From Amyelois transitella (Eukaryota; Arthropoda; Insecta; Lepidoptera; Pyralidae), in contig NC_083517.1 in the NCBI RefSeq assembly GCF_032362555.1, forward strand, positions 2,128,001 to 2,192,000: DNA of 64,000 nucleotides, given 5' to 3'. Under the pieces are notes generated by a model that had not been told where the DNA came from, ran no database searches, and saw only the letters and a program-made list of their open reading frames with translations. A program made the translations under genes and the position numbers. Below are positions 1 to 12,344 of this stretch, piece by piece. Within the stretch, counting starts at the first letter, position 1. The number at the start of each line of letters is the position of its first letter.

Positions 1-3000
1 TTTATTTTTGAGACACCATTTTTAGTACAAGGTATGAAATAAGCCGTTCGCGTTTTATATCTATGTATATGTGTATGAAAGGAATTTTTATGGAGGTTTA
101 CTAAAAAAGCTGGATTTCTTCCAAAGCGTGAATCTGAAAACCCTAAAAAATAATGGTAATAAACTTCTAGGTGTAGCAGTACTTAAGGTTTGCTTAAAAC
201 ATTTGTTGACCTTACAAAACCTTTGTTTAGTTTTGGTTTCAAATCGAATTGATATTGATAACACCTTTATAAGTCGATATTTCTTGGCCAAAATAACCAT
301 TTAGACTCAATTACAAATATAATATGTATGGCTATATACATATAATATCTTCTATGCACTTTTCACATACTTGGTGGAAAACCAGCTTAACTTTGCGTTC
401 AAAGTTGGAGATCTGAAATTCTATATATTTTTACAAATTAAAATTATTTTATAAGCATTTATTAAGCTATTTATCATATTTTGATTATTCGTTTTTAATA
501 TGTTTTTAAAATGGATAATGCATGGTGTCCCAATATTTCTATACAAAGTCTTATCTTTTAATTGACACTAATTGTGTAAGTATCGGTTAGGAGATACAAT
601 CACTTGTATAATATTCATAAATCTTTAAATAGTTATACTATATATTTATTGTTAACGTTGTCTATATAACTCATATTTTCTAATCGATCTACTCTCGTTG
701 AACCTTTCCTCTTGATTAGTATTTACCTGAGTATTTGTCATACTACTTACCTATATATTGTGTTAATGATATTATCATATTATGTCGGAAAATATCAAAG
801 TATGTTGTGGGATTTTTAGATATTTTTACACTTAGATATAGTTTGCCGTTTCCAACTGCCGCAGTTGTAACATCTGAAGTTTATTTAAGATTTCTAACTT
901 ACACTGTGCCGCTTGTTCTTCCATGGTTATATTTTCTATATACTGCAGATTTTTGATGCCATTTTAATGTATACGTTGGTCTTTCATATTGCGTAGTCCC
1001 CATGTAAACTTGTATATTCCTAACTAGTATCTAAGGTAGGTATCTTGGTCCCTTCGTTTTGTTACTCGTCTCCATAGAGTGCTGGCTCGCTATTGAATGT
1101 TCACAATGTGTGGGGTTTTAGACGCCGTGTGTGTGATATAGTTAATATACTGAAAGGCGAAGTTGATAACAATATGTATGAAATGGTGTGTGTATAAGTG
1201 AAAAGGAGGTTTTGCACAGAGCGAGCATCGTAAGATATTTACCGTCGAATCAGCTTGGTTCTTCTGTAGGCAATTGCGCGGTCTCTCGCGGCTATTGTCT
1301 CTCGAGGTTCCCCTCTGTGCGGATCTTACTGCGTTTATATCAATGTCTTGTCTTGCACAAAGAGCGTTGTTCGAGCCACGATTAACATAACGAATCAGAC
1401 CTCACCCAAGTGATCGTCACGTTTCTTATGATCTACTTATAAGCGTCTCAAGCGGACGGTTGTGAATATTACGGTTTAGTATACGCGACGGAGCTGCAGT
1501 AGGTTCAAACCGGAACCCGGTGTTGTTTCAGCGGGGGGAGCCGTCTCTCGACGCAATTCGCTAAGTTCCCTTCAAACTAGGCGCTTTTGTTATTCTTTTT
1601 GAAAAAAGAACATGTTCGAATGGTGTATGTTTCTTTTTTTTTTATATGAATCGCAGAAAAATATTTTGTTAAGATCATGTGATTCGTCACAGAAAAGAAA
1701 GCTCGATAGAAAATTACTGATTGTTTTCTGTCCTTTGGTTAAGGCAGACATACGGTTGATTGAAAATGGAAACCTCTGTCTGTGACACATAGTACATCTT
1801 TTGTAGACTGTTTCACTTGTATAATTTGTAGAGAAACTCACGAGAAACTATAGATCTGATTTCATTGATCTGATTTAGTCGGAAAATGTTTTTCTTTATT
1901 TATATGTTTGCAAATTATAGACTAATATTTAGTTATTTAAGATGTCATTATTTATATGATTTCGTTCAATATGCACAAATGGAAATGCCATATGTTGCCG
2001 CCAGTTGTTTTGTGTAAAATTGTGAAGTAAAGTTTTAAGAAGGCATTTATATATTTACATTAAATGATGAAAAATTTTAATCGAAGTGTTAAAGTTCATT
2101 TATTTATATATTATACTTAATTTTGTTTTTGTTTTGTTTAGTTGTAATTTACGTCCTTTATATAACTATCACATGTAAAAGCTAAATCCTGTTGAATGTG
2201 CCAGATTTATTCTGTATCCTATAAAATATTGATTGCATTTTTAGATGCGACGCTTGGTTTACATAATATATACTGTTCGGATCTAAGAAAACATCATACA
2301 TACGAATAAAACCAATTTCTTTTTTTGCTGACACAGCCTTTTGTTAATTTTATTAAACTGAGTAAAGAAGGCAGCTTTATAAAAATATATTATTATCATA
2401 AAATGAGATGATTTTCTAAATTCGTGTACATATTCGTCAAAATATTTGAAAATAGTTTTTATGAAATAGCCATACATTCTAAAAAAGGATGCAATCACTT
2501 GTTTCAAACATTGATAAAAATTTAAGTTATCAAGCAATCCTGAGCTTTGATATTAGAGCTTTGAAACCGCTAAAAATAACCTGTTCACTAATTGTCCCAT
2601 AAATAAAATAGCCAACAAGTCTCTTAGTTTTGAATAAATGAATCAGGCTGAGGTAACGTACCAGCATTTGTAATGTCAAAGATCTGAATTAAAAAGAAGC
2701 CTCATTTATTGTTTAAAGAGAAATTTTAGATGTTAATAATTTCAGTTTTGTACTTACTAGGGGAGTAACGTTGTTGAATTGAAAATACGTCTAGACGGCT
2801 TTCACTCTCTAATAGTTCTAGTCATTTTAATTCCTCCGTGTTGTATCTATACATAAACAGTATGCCTGTGTATGGGTAGACAATATATTATAATCATTAT
2901 GAATGTTAAACATAATATAGGTGAAACTTATATGTATTAAATTTGATGTCTGTTCAAATATTTGTTTTATTTCATTATACGGTAGTGCAAGAGATGATTA

Positions 3001-3004
3001 AGTT
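1..3004. other. AT-rich stretch, no gene recognised
   Basis: Only short open frames (under 90 codons) occur here, none with a recognisable domain or codon pattern. A less AT-rich part at about 1180-1580 has no splice-bounded frame I can support. It could be the 3' UTR or an intron of a gene lying further left, but nothing in the sequence proves that. Confidence 0.4.
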
Positions 3005-3185
3005 GGATCACTACTTCCGCTAGACTAGGTGTTATGTCTGGGCAACTGCTGCTCCGGCAAATGTTCAGACGAAGGTAGTATTTATGCTCCAATCCATAAA
3101 ATCTTCGCGTGCGGATTTAGACTCTTCGCTGCTATTGGTTGAGCGCGTTGAATAAATCACTGTGATTGGCTGATGGTAATTGAGG
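3005..3185 (+). mobile_element. old LTR fragment, Ty3/Gypsy (CsRn1-like) family
   Basis: Shares the pieces 'CTAGGTGTTATG', 'GCTCCAATCC' and 'GCTATTGGTTGAGCGCGTT' with the better preserved LTR at 50240-50498, in the same order and orientation. Clearly diverged, so an old fossil; broken, no coding part seen. Confidence 0.55.
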
Positions 3186-3709
3186 TACAAGTATATCCAA
3201 AAATATAAGTCGCCATAATGCTACATAGAATTTCTAGCAGAAGTAGTTAGTAGCAGTAAGTCAAACCAATAAAAATCGAAATTCTATAGTGGTCCATGGG
3301 ATTACTGGGACATAATCTTCCTACTTGTCCCACCATATACAACTCAATGGGACTAGTGGGGTAAATGAGATAAGGTTCAATCCAGAGTTTTGAGAGAATC
3401 TTGATTTTTATTGTTTCAAATATTAGAATTTGCAGTGTTATCAATACTTCTGTGCTCTAAACCAAAACTCTTCATAGAAAACTATGACTGACTTTGTCAA
3501 ACTTTATCTATCAAACATTCCTCAACCCACATGTCCAAACTTAATACAAAATTTACAGAAATCATCAAGTAAGCAACAAAAAAAAAGAAAAACATGTAAT
3601 TTTAACTTACTCAGCAAACAAAAAAGAACCAAAAATGTTTCGTCCGATCTGCCAGCGGGTAACTCGCTCGTTGCTGGTGGTCCCCAAAGCATCTTATCAA
3701 AATTTTGTA

Positions 3710-6700
3710 ATGTCTGATGTGCTGGCCCAGATGGAAAGGGAGTGCGAACTTTATTGTCCAACACCTAGGTTTCCGCCACAAAAGGTTGGTAGGTTTTTTA
3801 AAAAGTACCTATAGTAGACTACACGAAGTAAGTAGGTAGTTTTGCTAGTCTTCGCTGCCAAGAATTTCCAGAAATAAAAGAACCTAGCATTAGTTATCCG
3901 GTAGTCTTTGTGCCAAAGTTAAAACAAAAACCTTGTGTGGGCCTTGACCCTTTGGATAAGACCTCACTTTCCAGTGGAAGTTTTGAGAAGCACTTTCGCA
4001 ATTTACAGCTATCATGCTTTTACAAAAATCCAAGTTGAGGTCCCTGTTAACAAAATTACAAAGGTCAGACAAGAGTAATTATTATCTGACTTAAGGTCAT
4101 GCACAATCATAGTAAAGATTATTGTCCAAATCCAAAGATAATTAAACAAAGGTTCAGGTGACAGTGATAGGGGCAGGCAGTGACGTAGGCCGTATCGCAA
4201 GTCTATTCCTGAAACAGCAGAAATTGGTCAAGAAACTCGCCATGTACGACGACTATCCTGAGAGGAAGGTTCTCGGCGTGGCCAACGATGTAGCCCACAT
4301 TGACACTAGCACCCAAGTTGAGGCGTTTCAGGGGAAGGCCTATTTGAGGGATGCGCTTCATGTAAGTACAGCTATGTTACAATTACTTTTTGAGTACATC
4401 TTTACCTTCAATTATTGGACGGATCAATTTTCTGATGAATTTGGGTTTTTTAACTATCCTAAGATAATGAACTTAAAACAGCATTTTTACAAATACGTTG
4501 TGTGCTTGTACTCCTCCAGGCGCGAGTGCTCATGTTTTAACATTCCATACCTATTTTTATGAATCAGGACATAGACTGGTGAAATGTCGTTTCCAGAATA
4601 ACTGGTGTAGACCATACTGGTCTTAACCATAACGCATGGGCCTCATTTCTTTGTGCAAGCTCTCACGTAGGTACGTTTCTGATAGCCTTTAATCATAATC
4701 ATTTATTCCTCGAATATGATTACAATTTTGGTCTTAGTATTTAGGTACAGTTTCTGTGAACACATATTCTACTTAAGGCAGAACATTACAGGACGCAGAC
4801 GTGATACAACAACATTGAGCTGTTTGCCTTTTAATAATCACCTTACAAATGTTATTATGATTAACATTATACAGGATGCAGATGTGGTGCTAATCTGTGG
4901 CGGCTGCTACGTCATGCCTCCCTGCTGCAACACTCCAGACCGGGAGATCTTCTTCCAGAACATGCAGATGGTGCGCACCACCACCCTCGCATGCGCACAG
5001 TTCTGTCCGCAAGCAATCATTGCCGTGCAAACGCCGCCAGTCGATTGCAATTTTGCGCTGTGCGCAAATGTTAGTTGATTTTTGTCCTATTTTTCTAATC
5101 GTTCAAATTACCTATCAGGTTTAATGAACTAGGCCAGCTTGATCATTATTACATCATTTCATCTTCATTATTGTGTTAACTTATTCTTGCTTCAAATCGT
5201 AACAGTGACTAACAACAAAAACTTCCAAGTTTCTTTTGAGTCTTTCGATCTTTCTCTTCCCAAATTTCAGTCCATGAAGGCATTTGTTTATTCTGAGATA
5301 TTTCGTTAACTTGAATAATATCTTTGATAAAAAAAATAGACCATGAAAATGGCTGGGAAGTACGACCGTCGGCGCGTGCTCGGCGTGAACGCGATCAACG
5401 CCATGCGTGCCAATCAGCTGTTCTGCGCCATCACCGGTTCGGACCCCACCGGCTCCAATACGCCGGTCGTCTGTGGAACTGGACGCTGCACGCGCGTACC
5501 CGTCTTCTCCGCTGCTAAAACTGGCAATATCCCTCAAGTGAGACTCTTTACCACATAACGACTTTCTTCCTGTGCCACTAGTATCCTCCCCGAACCAATA
5601 TCGATCAATGACAATGTCGTAAAGTTTTCTACGGTAAAAATCTACTTCATTTACATTTTTTTATTATAATACATACATGCATAAATCAAGCCTCTTTCCC
5701 GGATAGGCAGAGACTACCTCTTTCCACTTGTCACGATCCCTGCATACTTCTTTCGCTTCATCCACATTCATGCAAGCTCGTCGGTTTCGGACCAGACCTT
5801 TTGCTAGAACGTCTACGATTTGATCAAGGCATGTTCGTCTAGGCCTTCCCACTCCAACAGTTCCATATTATAATAAGAATACTAAATACACACATACCAG
5901 TTTGTACAATAGACCCAGGTGGACTGCCTGGTTCGGCTGGTGCGCGAAGCAGACGAGATCATCTGCAAGGTGAAGAGCAACAACGAGCAGGGCCACCTGT
6001 CCATCGGCTTCTCTACGGCCAGATTTGTTGTTAACATTATGAAAGGTGAGTACGCGAAAAAATTTTGTAGAACTTACAATGGTTAGGAATCTAAGTAGAT
6101 CTCAAATATACGCTGTCCGTTTTTAATTTAGTTTGCTATTGCAATCTTGGAGAACATTACAGATCTTTTTTTTCAAACTCTTCCTTGCTGAGAAAAGCGT
6201 CCTCATCCCGATATTGTACCACATATATGTAGATGTTCTTTTGAATATTCAACCATCTTGTCTTCTGTCTCTCTGCACCTATACATAAAGGTAAAAAAGA
6301 ATGCCCTAAACTGATGATTTTGCATAAAAAATATTGGTATAATCTGGACGAAGCAATAAAGTACGCACCTTCAAAAAGGCGTGATCATACGTTTAATCAA
6401 AAAGCAGCTTGATCGAACTTTACTTACAGGTCTATTTGTAAGTCCGACATTCATAGACAGCGCACTAGTAGAACAGAACGACCCTGAGAAGTGTTACGGC
6501 ATGTCCATCTGCGCCACCCCTATCACCGTTGGCAAGGGAGGCATTGTGGAATATGCTGTGCCTGAACTTAATGACGCTGAGAAAAGACTGCTGATTGACA
6601 GCAAGTAAGCTTATTGAATGGCGTTTTTTTTTGTTATATCCGAATAAATAGCTAATTTTCTTGACTTTGCAAAAAATATGAACATTTTTGAAGAATATTA

Positions 6701-7276
6701 TCTGGAGACCGTTGAAGAAGGCGTGGTGTCCCAGTTCCAAAAAAACACTTAATCAACAATTCAAAGATATATATAGAAGAAAAAACAATCCTTGATTTTA
6801 TACATATAGGTAGGTACCCAAACACGTTAAGGTTGAGGGGTTAATTAAAATTTCTTAGCATGGAGGTCGTACACTGTGGTTCCCAGCACTTTAAAATGGA
6901 GCCATTCGTGGTAAGACCACCAAACCTAATTCCTTTCTTTGGGTCCTTTTAATTACTTGAGACTCATTTAGTAGGCAGGCTGCTCTTCAGGGCGATCGCA
7001 ACCGGGACTAACTGTAGGGGATGAATTGATTCTTTTCTTGTACTTGGGTACTTGAACTTGGGTCGCTGATCAGACGGGGTTCGTTCAATACCTGACTTAC
7101 CATAGGCGATTATGACGACTTTTTTTTGTTCTAGATGTGATCTAGAAGACATGCTGAGCCTGGGCCGATGCTATGCGACCGGCGATGACTACTGCTTGTC
7201 GGACTGCAAGTATTACAAGGTACATGCGTCCCCACCGTGCCCTGTGGGGAAGCCGTGTAAACCTGCTGAGAAATAA
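3710..7276 (+). CDS. malate dehydrogenase-like protein, probable pseudoenzyme (7 exons)
   Basis: Model: 3710-3784, 4158-4361, 4875-5069, 5340-5537, 5913-6045, 6430-6604, 7135-7276; 373 aa. Exon 1 is the least certain because its donor (GTTGGT) is weak, but it gives an ATG and joins in frame to the Rossmann strand. Residues 25-36 read KVTVIGAGSDVG, the NAD-binding glycine loop of MDH, followed by the acidic turn MYDD. The family core continues through an N-A-M-R-A-N block (178-183) and a C-terminal ATPITVGKGGIVEY block. The MDH catalytic pair is not kept: the Asp of the D-x-x-R-A-N motif is Asn178 and the His of the G-H-A-G-K motif is Thr205. The first substrate Arg is also replaced (around 106-107); Arg116 and Arg181 remain. 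The protein ends in an unusual Cys/Pro/Lys-rich tail. Insects carry divergent testis-expressed MDH paralogues and this may be one (inference). A poly(A) signal AATAAA lies near 7315. Confidence 0.85.
5661..5868 (-). mobile_element. LINE 3'-end fragment in an intron of the MDH-like gene
   Basis: Read on the minus strand it encodes a piece containing CMNVDEAKEVCRDRDKWKEV. The same peptide type is encoded near 7800 and near 47950. This is the usual C-terminal/3' tail of a non-LTR retrotransposon common in Lepidoptera. 5'-truncated, as is normal for LINE copies. Confidence 0.6.
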
Positions 7277-7314
7277 CGTTTATAAGCGTTTTTAATATTG
7301 TATGGTCTTTGGCA

Positions 7315-7320
7315 AATAAA
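7315..7320 (+). terminator. poly(A) signal of the MDH-like gene
   Basis: AATAAA about 40 bp after the stop codon of the MDH-like gene, in a plain AT-rich 3' UTR. Confidence 0.5.
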
Positions 7321-7439
7321 GATGAAACTGTGTACTTTCTCGCTCTTTTTCTTTTCAGGGTCAATTATGTGTTTAATAAATTGTGCCTACCAAAAACACA
7401 CTACTATCATGTCAGAAAGTATTGATCTAAGTATATCCA

Positions 7440-7890
7440 CATGGACCTTGTGGTGCCGGCAGAATATAATACCACCACCCCAAATCTTTCCGTGGGTATC
7501 GTAAGAGGCGATTAAGGGATTAAGCGGGAGGTGGGCATTAGCGCCTCCTACGCTATCCTATGACAACATAGTCAAGAATATACAGACACTGCGGTCACCA
7601 ACCCGCCTGCTCAGCATGATGACTATGAGTAAAATCCCCTCATTTCAAGGGAGCCCTTCGTCCACATAATTACGTGGATATATCAAGGTAGACGAACGTA
7701 TCTTGATCAAATTAAGGACGTCCTGGTAAAGGGTCAGGACAAAAGTACCCGAAACCGCCGAGCTTGCATGAAGAGAGTTATGAATGTGGATGAAGCGAAG
7801 GAAGTATGCAGAGATCGTGGCAACTGGAAAGAGATAGTCTCTGCCTACCCCTCCGGGAAAGAGGCGTGATTTTATGTATGTATGTATATC
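7440..7890 (+). mobile_element. composite LINE 3' fragments
   Basis: The 3' half (about 7690-7890) encodes a piece with ACMKRVMNVDEAKEVCRDRG and ends in the same 'GGGAAAGAGGCGTGAT' plus TATG tail as other copies in the window (near 23320 and 48030). The part before it resembles another lepidopteran repeat with 'GTGCCGGCAGAATA'. Confidence 0.55.
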
Positions 7891-8289
7891 AAGGTATATC
7901 CACATAATTATTTTAATATGATAATAAAACTTTGATTTATCTAAGAGTACATTGTGAACAACGCACGCAAAAACGCACATGTCTCGTGTCCTCGCAAAAA
8001 GTCTCATGTTAAAGTTGACGAAAATCACGTGAAAATAACGCAATCTCGTACTCCATGAGCCAATCGCCTGTAAATCATACAACGGCAGGGTTTCCAAGCG
8101 TTCGGATAAACCCCAATATAAGGAATAGGCTTTTTAATGACGAGTCTCGAGTTCCAATGGCTTTTAACAGTATCTATTTGGTATACTAAGGGTAGGACAA
8201 AAAAGGTCATGTCGTCGAAGAAGTAACTTGAAATTCTCAACAATGCAGGCTGTCGGACCATTTCTGTCCAAATGTTGGAGGTTCAGAGG

Positions 8290-8450
8290 TAGATGTTGGT
8301 TACAGTTCTTACTTCCTTCCTATAACTACTATTATTAAAAATGCGAATGTTTGTAAGGATGTGTGTTTGTTATTTTTCACACAAAATCTACTGGACGGTT
8401 TACATTAAATTTGATACACATCTAGAATATAACCTACAATAACATAAAAG
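8290..8450. repeat. lepidopteran interspersed repeat (type with 'AAAATCTACTGGACGG')
   Basis: AT-rich text of the kind 'GTTTGTAAGGATGTGTG ... ACTGGACGG' that matches the layout of the repeat at 33480-33640. No coding content. Probably the tail of a non-autonomous element. Confidence 0.35.
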
Positions 8451-8706
8451 TGCCATGTGGTTTCCGGCACCAATAGAAAAAGAATAGGACCACTCCATCT
8501 CTTTCCCATGGATGTCGTAAAATATGAGTAAGGGATAGGCTTATAAACTTGGGATTCTTCTTATAGGCGATGGGTCAACAACCTGTCTCTATTTGAATCT
8601 CAATTCCATCATTAAGCTAAACAGCTGAACATGGCCTATCATTCTTTCAAGTCTGTTAGCTCTATCTACCCCGCAAGGGATATAGACGTGATCATATGTA
8701 TGTAAC
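8451..8706 (-). mobile_element. lepidopteran SINE-like repeat, family A, near full length
   Basis: Reverse copy of a unit about 260 bp long that recurs many times in the window. Its head reads (reverse complemented) 'CTATATCCCTTGCGGGGTAG', its middle has the 'GAATTGAGATTCAAATAG' and 'GCTAGCCCATCGCCT' blocks, and its tail the 'GGGAACCACACGGCAC' block. Confidence 0.7.
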
Positions 8707-9069
8707 AACATAAAAAGTTCTGTAATTCCCAGGAAAACGAAGCCCCAGGGCGGAGCTAGTATAATTCTAGCCATCAACCTGGCAGCCCTAACACGACGGT
8801 CACGTTTTCCCACTTGCAGCTACTTACAAATGTTCCGGAGGGGCTTGCCGGAATTTCATTTATTTTTACAGCGGTAGGGATATATCTAGTCACGTGCACA
8901 GACTACGGAACGTCGCGCCGGTGGCGTGGCAGTGTTCTGTGGTCACGTGTTTATACGAGTACGTTGAGGTGAGAGTCGAGAAGACATTAAAGAATCTTGT
9001 TTCTAAAAAATAAAGAGAAGAACATCACATCACACACTCTTTCGTAAGGGCAGTGGTGTTTTTTTTTTT

Positions 9070-9175
9070 GTAGCACATGTAGCCCTCGTAGCCCTGCGTA
9101 GCTCGTAGCCGTTGATCTTATCATCGTAGCCAGTCGTGGTCGTAGCAAATAAAATTTCTCATTTCGTAGACCTGC
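9070..9175. repeat. degenerate GTAGC(C) short repeat
   Basis: About nine irregularly spaced copies of GTAGC or CGTAGCC in 100 bp, after a poly-T run. Spacing is uneven, so it is not a clean microsatellite. Confidence 0.5.
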
Positions 9176-9399
9176 CATGACTGTAGACCATACACAAAAA
9201 TAAGTGCTTCTGTATTACATTTTCGAATGTAATATTCTTTTTAATTACAATAGAAATACAAATACTTTATTTGCTATAAATGCGGTTCAATGATAGGTGT
9301 TACAAAGCATATACATTTCGCGCATTTAACCAGTCTTGGCATGCAAAAAAGTTCCCATTAAGTAAGTATATGAGAAATATTCCAAAAAAAATTACCTTC

Positions 9400-9520
9400 A
9401 TGTATATACCTGCAGGGTAGACAGACCCAACAGTCTTGAAAAGACCGCTGTTCAGGTATATGGCTTTATAATGGAATTGAAAAAAAAAAACCCAAGTTTA
9501 TTAGCCTATCCCTAGTCGCA
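9400..9520 (+). mobile_element. SINE family A fragment
   Basis: Forward copy: 'GGGTAGACAGACCCAACAG' head block, then the middle and 'CCCTAGTCGC' block. An internal stretch is replaced by a poly-A run. Confidence 0.6.
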
Positions 9521-10154
9521 TATTTATTTCACAAAATATACCAATATAAATAAGTTACTTTCATAAAGGTAACGAAAAATAATGCCAATTTTCTCTAAAT
9601 TTTTTCACTAATATCCATGGTGGATAAAACGGAGTTATCAACCCGCTGACCCTCATTGGCCGCCGCGAACACGATCCTGACATTGATACCCCGACCGTGG
9701 CCGCGGGGATTATACACTGTGCAAAACATAAGCGTAAGCGGATTTATCAATTAAGTATACCCACTTGTCTAATTTAAAATAACTTACATACTTTTGTTCC
9801 GCCGCTTCTTCTTAACTTGTGCTTTGGAAGTAGTAAGTAGATTTTAATAATGATATGTGTTAACGTCAATAATAACAATTTTTTTTTAATTTTTTCATTA
9901 TTATTTTATTTTGTATATTATATTATTTTATTATGGCATATATTTCTCTTTCTATTTCTACTTTGCGTATTAGCGAAGAAAAAGAACACATTAATTCCAG
10001 CTTCCAGTCCTGATTGAAAAAAACCCACACAGGGGAAATTCTTATAAATTTGAAATTCTTTCAGGCGTAAGCCTATCGCCTAAAAGAATTTTAAATTTTT
10101 CTTTTTTTTTTTGCCTAAGAGAATTTCAAAGAATTTCAAATTTTTACACTGCCC

Positions 10155-10575
10155 CTAACATTCCATCTTTCTCCTGTGTATGTTAGAAGAGTCGACAATG
10201 AGAATGAGCACTTTCACTGCGTAAAACAATCTCATATCAAGGAAGATTAGATTCCCAATAACAAACAGTTTCGCAGACTCAGTCACAACCTCTTTCATTA
10301 CTCTCTTTATGCAAACTCCTCCGTTTTGAGCACTCTTGACCTGACCTTTCGCCAGGACATCCATAGAGCTGTTCCTGGCTTTTCAGTATTCAAGACTGTT
10401 GGCTCTGTATTCCCCACAAGAATCGGGGACATACATATGTACGATTTGATCCAGGTACTTTCGTTCTTGCCTCCAACGATTCCCATTCACACTCTTCTTG
10501 CTTATCTGCTTAATCAACCTGCTTTCATTCACTCTCGTCACATGACCAAACCATCTCAGCATGTGACATTTACTT
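10155..10575 (-). mobile_element. LINE 3' fragment with a nested SINE piece
   Basis: On the minus strand the right part encodes MLRWFGHVTRVNESRL, a typical end block of the same lepidopteran LINE, and the left part encodes the downstream VLAKGQVKSAQN block. Between them (about 10366-10440) lies a SINE family A head fragment ('AAGACTGTTGGCTCTGT') splitting the LINE text. Confidence 0.6.
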
Positions 10576-10984
10576 TTTTAAATAAAATTAACGCTGTTTG
10601 CTCATGCCTTGCGACGGGAGCACTTGAAGGGAAACTTAATCAGCGGGCGGCAGTACCTTCCACCCTGTCCCTTTCTGCAACCTTCGACTAGGCAAGGTCA
10701 CGTGCAAGTTCGATACAGGTATTCGTCGGTTCGTACAAATTCGTCGGTATAGCTATATCACCTTAATGTCACAATACGCAGGTAAGGTATTTGATTTTTT
10801 TTAAATATATATTCTATTCTCTCGATCCACCCACATTTATCTACTTTCTCACATTGTTTCAATATTTGTTGGTATGTATTTTTGTTAAGGTTAAAAATAT
10901 AACTTATGACAAAACAAGCATAGTAGTTAATCTAAATTGAAAGGTACTATGTAGTAAGAATACAGTTTTAAATATAAAGGAAAG

Positions 10985-11056
10985 AAGACAAGACTCTTTG
11001 AGACTGTTGACTCTGTCTAGCCCGTAAGGGATAAAGACGTGATTATATGTGTGCTT
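10985..11056 (-). mobile_element. SINE family A head fragment
   Basis: Contains 'GACTGTTGACTCTGTC' and 'GGGATAAAGACGTGATTATA', the reverse of the family A head. Confidence 0.6.
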
Positions 11057-11077
11057 GGACATTTTCAGGGTACACAC

Positions 11078-11130
11078 AAGTCTCAGTTCCGATAATCTAT
11101 CGGGAATATAGATTATCGGAACTGAGACTT
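11078..11130. repeat. perfect 23-bp inverted repeat, 7-nt loop
   Basis: Arms 11078-11100 and 11108-11130 are exact reverse complements (arm starts AAGTCTCAGTTCCG). It lies next to the SINE head fragment and is not part of the SINE consensus. Confidence 0.85.
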
Positions 11131-12300
11131 TGTTTGTAATTTTCATTATAAATTATTTACTAAGGATATATTCATTTTGGTTTGGTTCCCACCAGCACCC
11201 AAAATCAATATTTTGTTTAGAAAATAGGCTTTCGCAGCACTTTTTCACATGATTTTACTATATTTACTTACTTTCTTGTGATTTAAATAATTCTAAATAT
11301 AAATATGCATAACTTATAAAAAACAATTCAAATCTAAATTAATCGCTAACCGATTTTTTACTCCAATTAACTATTTAAAAAACAAATTCAATTGTTATGT
11401 ATAAAGCAGTAAGGTAGTCCATTTTATAAGGATGAAATAGATATAAGTTTTTTAAAGATAGTAATGATTTAAAATTAAAGTAAAATAATTAGCTTATTAA
11501 CTAATTGCATACCTGTGTGTATCTAATCTTCATTTAAATGGTCAATGAGCAACTAGATGCTATTAGAGAGCAATTACCTTGTTTTGATGAAGCTTGTACG
11601 CTCATTAGTATCTAGATCACGAGAAGTTCATAGTTATCAATATATAAACTGCGTTACAATTATAAAATAATAGAACTATTATTTTATATTTGTACCGCGT
11701 GCGCATAACACTACTCTTTTCCGCTAAAGCGATTTCTGCCCTCCGCTATCATGGCAGAGGAGTCTAACTCATATTGGATTTAACTCTAAGTTGCACTCTT
11801 CGCTAATTTAATGTACCTATTCCCGTAGTCGCCTTATACGATATCTATGGGAAAGAGATGGAGTCAAAGAACTACAACTAATTATGCGATTTACACCTTG
11901 TGTAGCAACAATTTGTTCCATCCTTTCTTTTGGATTCTTTGAGTCCCGCATAACGGAGATCAGACGGGAGTCGCTTCGTGAATGATTTCCAATTCTGGAT
12001 TATGACCTTAAATGAACCTGGAAAGGAGTAGTAGAAGGACGAGGTCAGCTAGTAAAAAATCTAAAATTAAAATCTCAAGGCAGCTATGTAGCCGATCGTA
12101 GGTATAAACTTTAAAACCTCTTTCCACATCAAGGTGAAATGTTTAAAACCTTCTGGTTTAAGAACTTTATTTCTCATAAAGAATTACATTCACTTACAAT
12201 GAAAACATTTAAAAAACAAACATTTATGTAAAATGTTAAAGTGCGCTTACTTAAATAAAATCTTAAAAAATATATTAAGTAAGAACTTAGAACGAGTTAA
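11131..12300. other. spacer upstream of ninaB
   Basis: AT-rich. The only recognisable repeat is a SINE family A scrap at about 11817-11870. No open frame with coding character. Confidence 0.4.
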
Positions 12301-12344
12301 TACTAGAACAATGTAAACATAGGACTCCATTAATCGTCTTAATT

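Noticed and set aside
735-956. 73-codon frame at the left end as a small membrane protein
   Set aside because: Hydrophobic only because the DNA is T-rich; no Kozak context, no splice or conservation signal.
3484-3717. 77-codon frame just before the MDH-like gene as its N terminus
   Set aside because: It is in a different frame from the MSDVLAQMEREC exon and has low-complexity Lys/Gln/Ser content. The shorter exon starting at 3710 fits the MDH fold better.
10326-10691. 121-codon plus-strand frame in the spacer before ninaB
   Set aside because: It is the antisense of a LINE tail with an inserted SINE fragment, not a gene.
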